A stretch of DNA of 64,000 nucleotides from Echiichthys vipera. Lineage: Eukaryota > Chordata > Actinopteri > Perciformes > Trachinidae. The translations under genes and the position numbers were made by a program. Location of the stretch: NCBI GenBank assembly GCA_963691815.1, contig OY829657.1:3540033-3604032 (forward strand), given 5' to 3'. This document shows, piece by piece, positions 63,862 to 64,000 of this stretch; position 1 is the stretch's first letter; each line of letters begins with the position of its first letter. The notes under the pieces are model-generated. The model was not told the origin of the DNA, did no database searches, and saw only the letters and a program-made list of their open reading frames with translations.

Positions 63862-64000
63862 GGGCGCACTCACACTGTCCTTCTGTACCGGCCAAAACAG
63901 TACCTTTAAGCAGTGTGAGTGCACCCGTTCCGCGCATAACTGCAGCCAGCGGGCCGCCCACAGCCGCTTGAAAGAGGTGGGCTTTTGTAGAGCCGTTTGC
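63862..64000 (+). mobile_element. PIF/Harbinger-like element, copy 4, cut by the window edge (adprs intron 5)
   Basis: Starts GGGCGCACTCACACTGTCC after a TTA (63859-63861), then follows the same interior as the other copies (CCGTTCCGCGCATAACTGC, GAGGTGGGCTTTTGTAGAGC). The right end is outside the window. Confidence 0.85.

Overview
This is a gene-bearing window of a vertebrate genome, almost certainly a teleost fish. Four protein-coding loci have intron-split genes with GT-AG junctions. The introns and spacers are full of fish-type repeats: LINE 3' ends with reverse-transcriptase remnants, a tRNA-like SINE, hAT and PIF/Harbinger DNA elements, and (CA)n tracts. I translated every exon quoted below by eye and checked splice sites and reading phase. 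Nothing was searched against a database, so names rest on remembered family sequences.

Layout. At the left edge, on the minus strand, is a likely first coding exon of nrde2 (726-786). After about 4.6 kb of repeats comes a complete seven-exon beta-tubulin gene on the plus strand (5742-10275, 445 aa). Its promoter has a palindromic RFX/X-box and three CCAAT boxes, and the protein carries an axonemal-type tail. About 4.5 kb of non-coding DNA follows. Then a complete 30-exon zmym4-like gene runs on the minus strand from 41711 down to 14782 (5196 nt, 1731 aa; the reading phase closes at every junction). Between 43164 and 56166 lies a tandem array of about 13 kb built from a 32-bp core and TAAACA-type heptamers. 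The last 8 kb hold repeats and then the first five exons of adprs (ARH3) on the plus strand, running off the right edge. ZMYM4 and ADPRS also lie in the same chromosome band in human (1p34.3), which supports both names.

The most unusual items are these. (1) Exon 19 of zmym4 (23478-23966) is a phase-symmetric in-frame exon. It encodes what looks like an intact piggyBac-transposase C-terminal zinc ribbon, inside a gene whose own C-terminus is thought to descend from a Crypton recombinase. (2) The 13-kb array shows kilobase-scale block duplications, and every repeat contains forkhead-type GTAAACA sites. (3) Several splice sites in zmym4 and adprs directly abut (CA)n or (TG)n tracts. (4) The tubulin gene has three introns beyond the usual vertebrate beta-tubulin set, one of them mostly filled by a long foldback element.

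The loci do not form a functional pathway: RNA-surveillance factor, cytoskeleton or cilium, chromatin-type zinc-finger protein, and ADP-ribosyl hydrolase. No operon-like organisation is expected.
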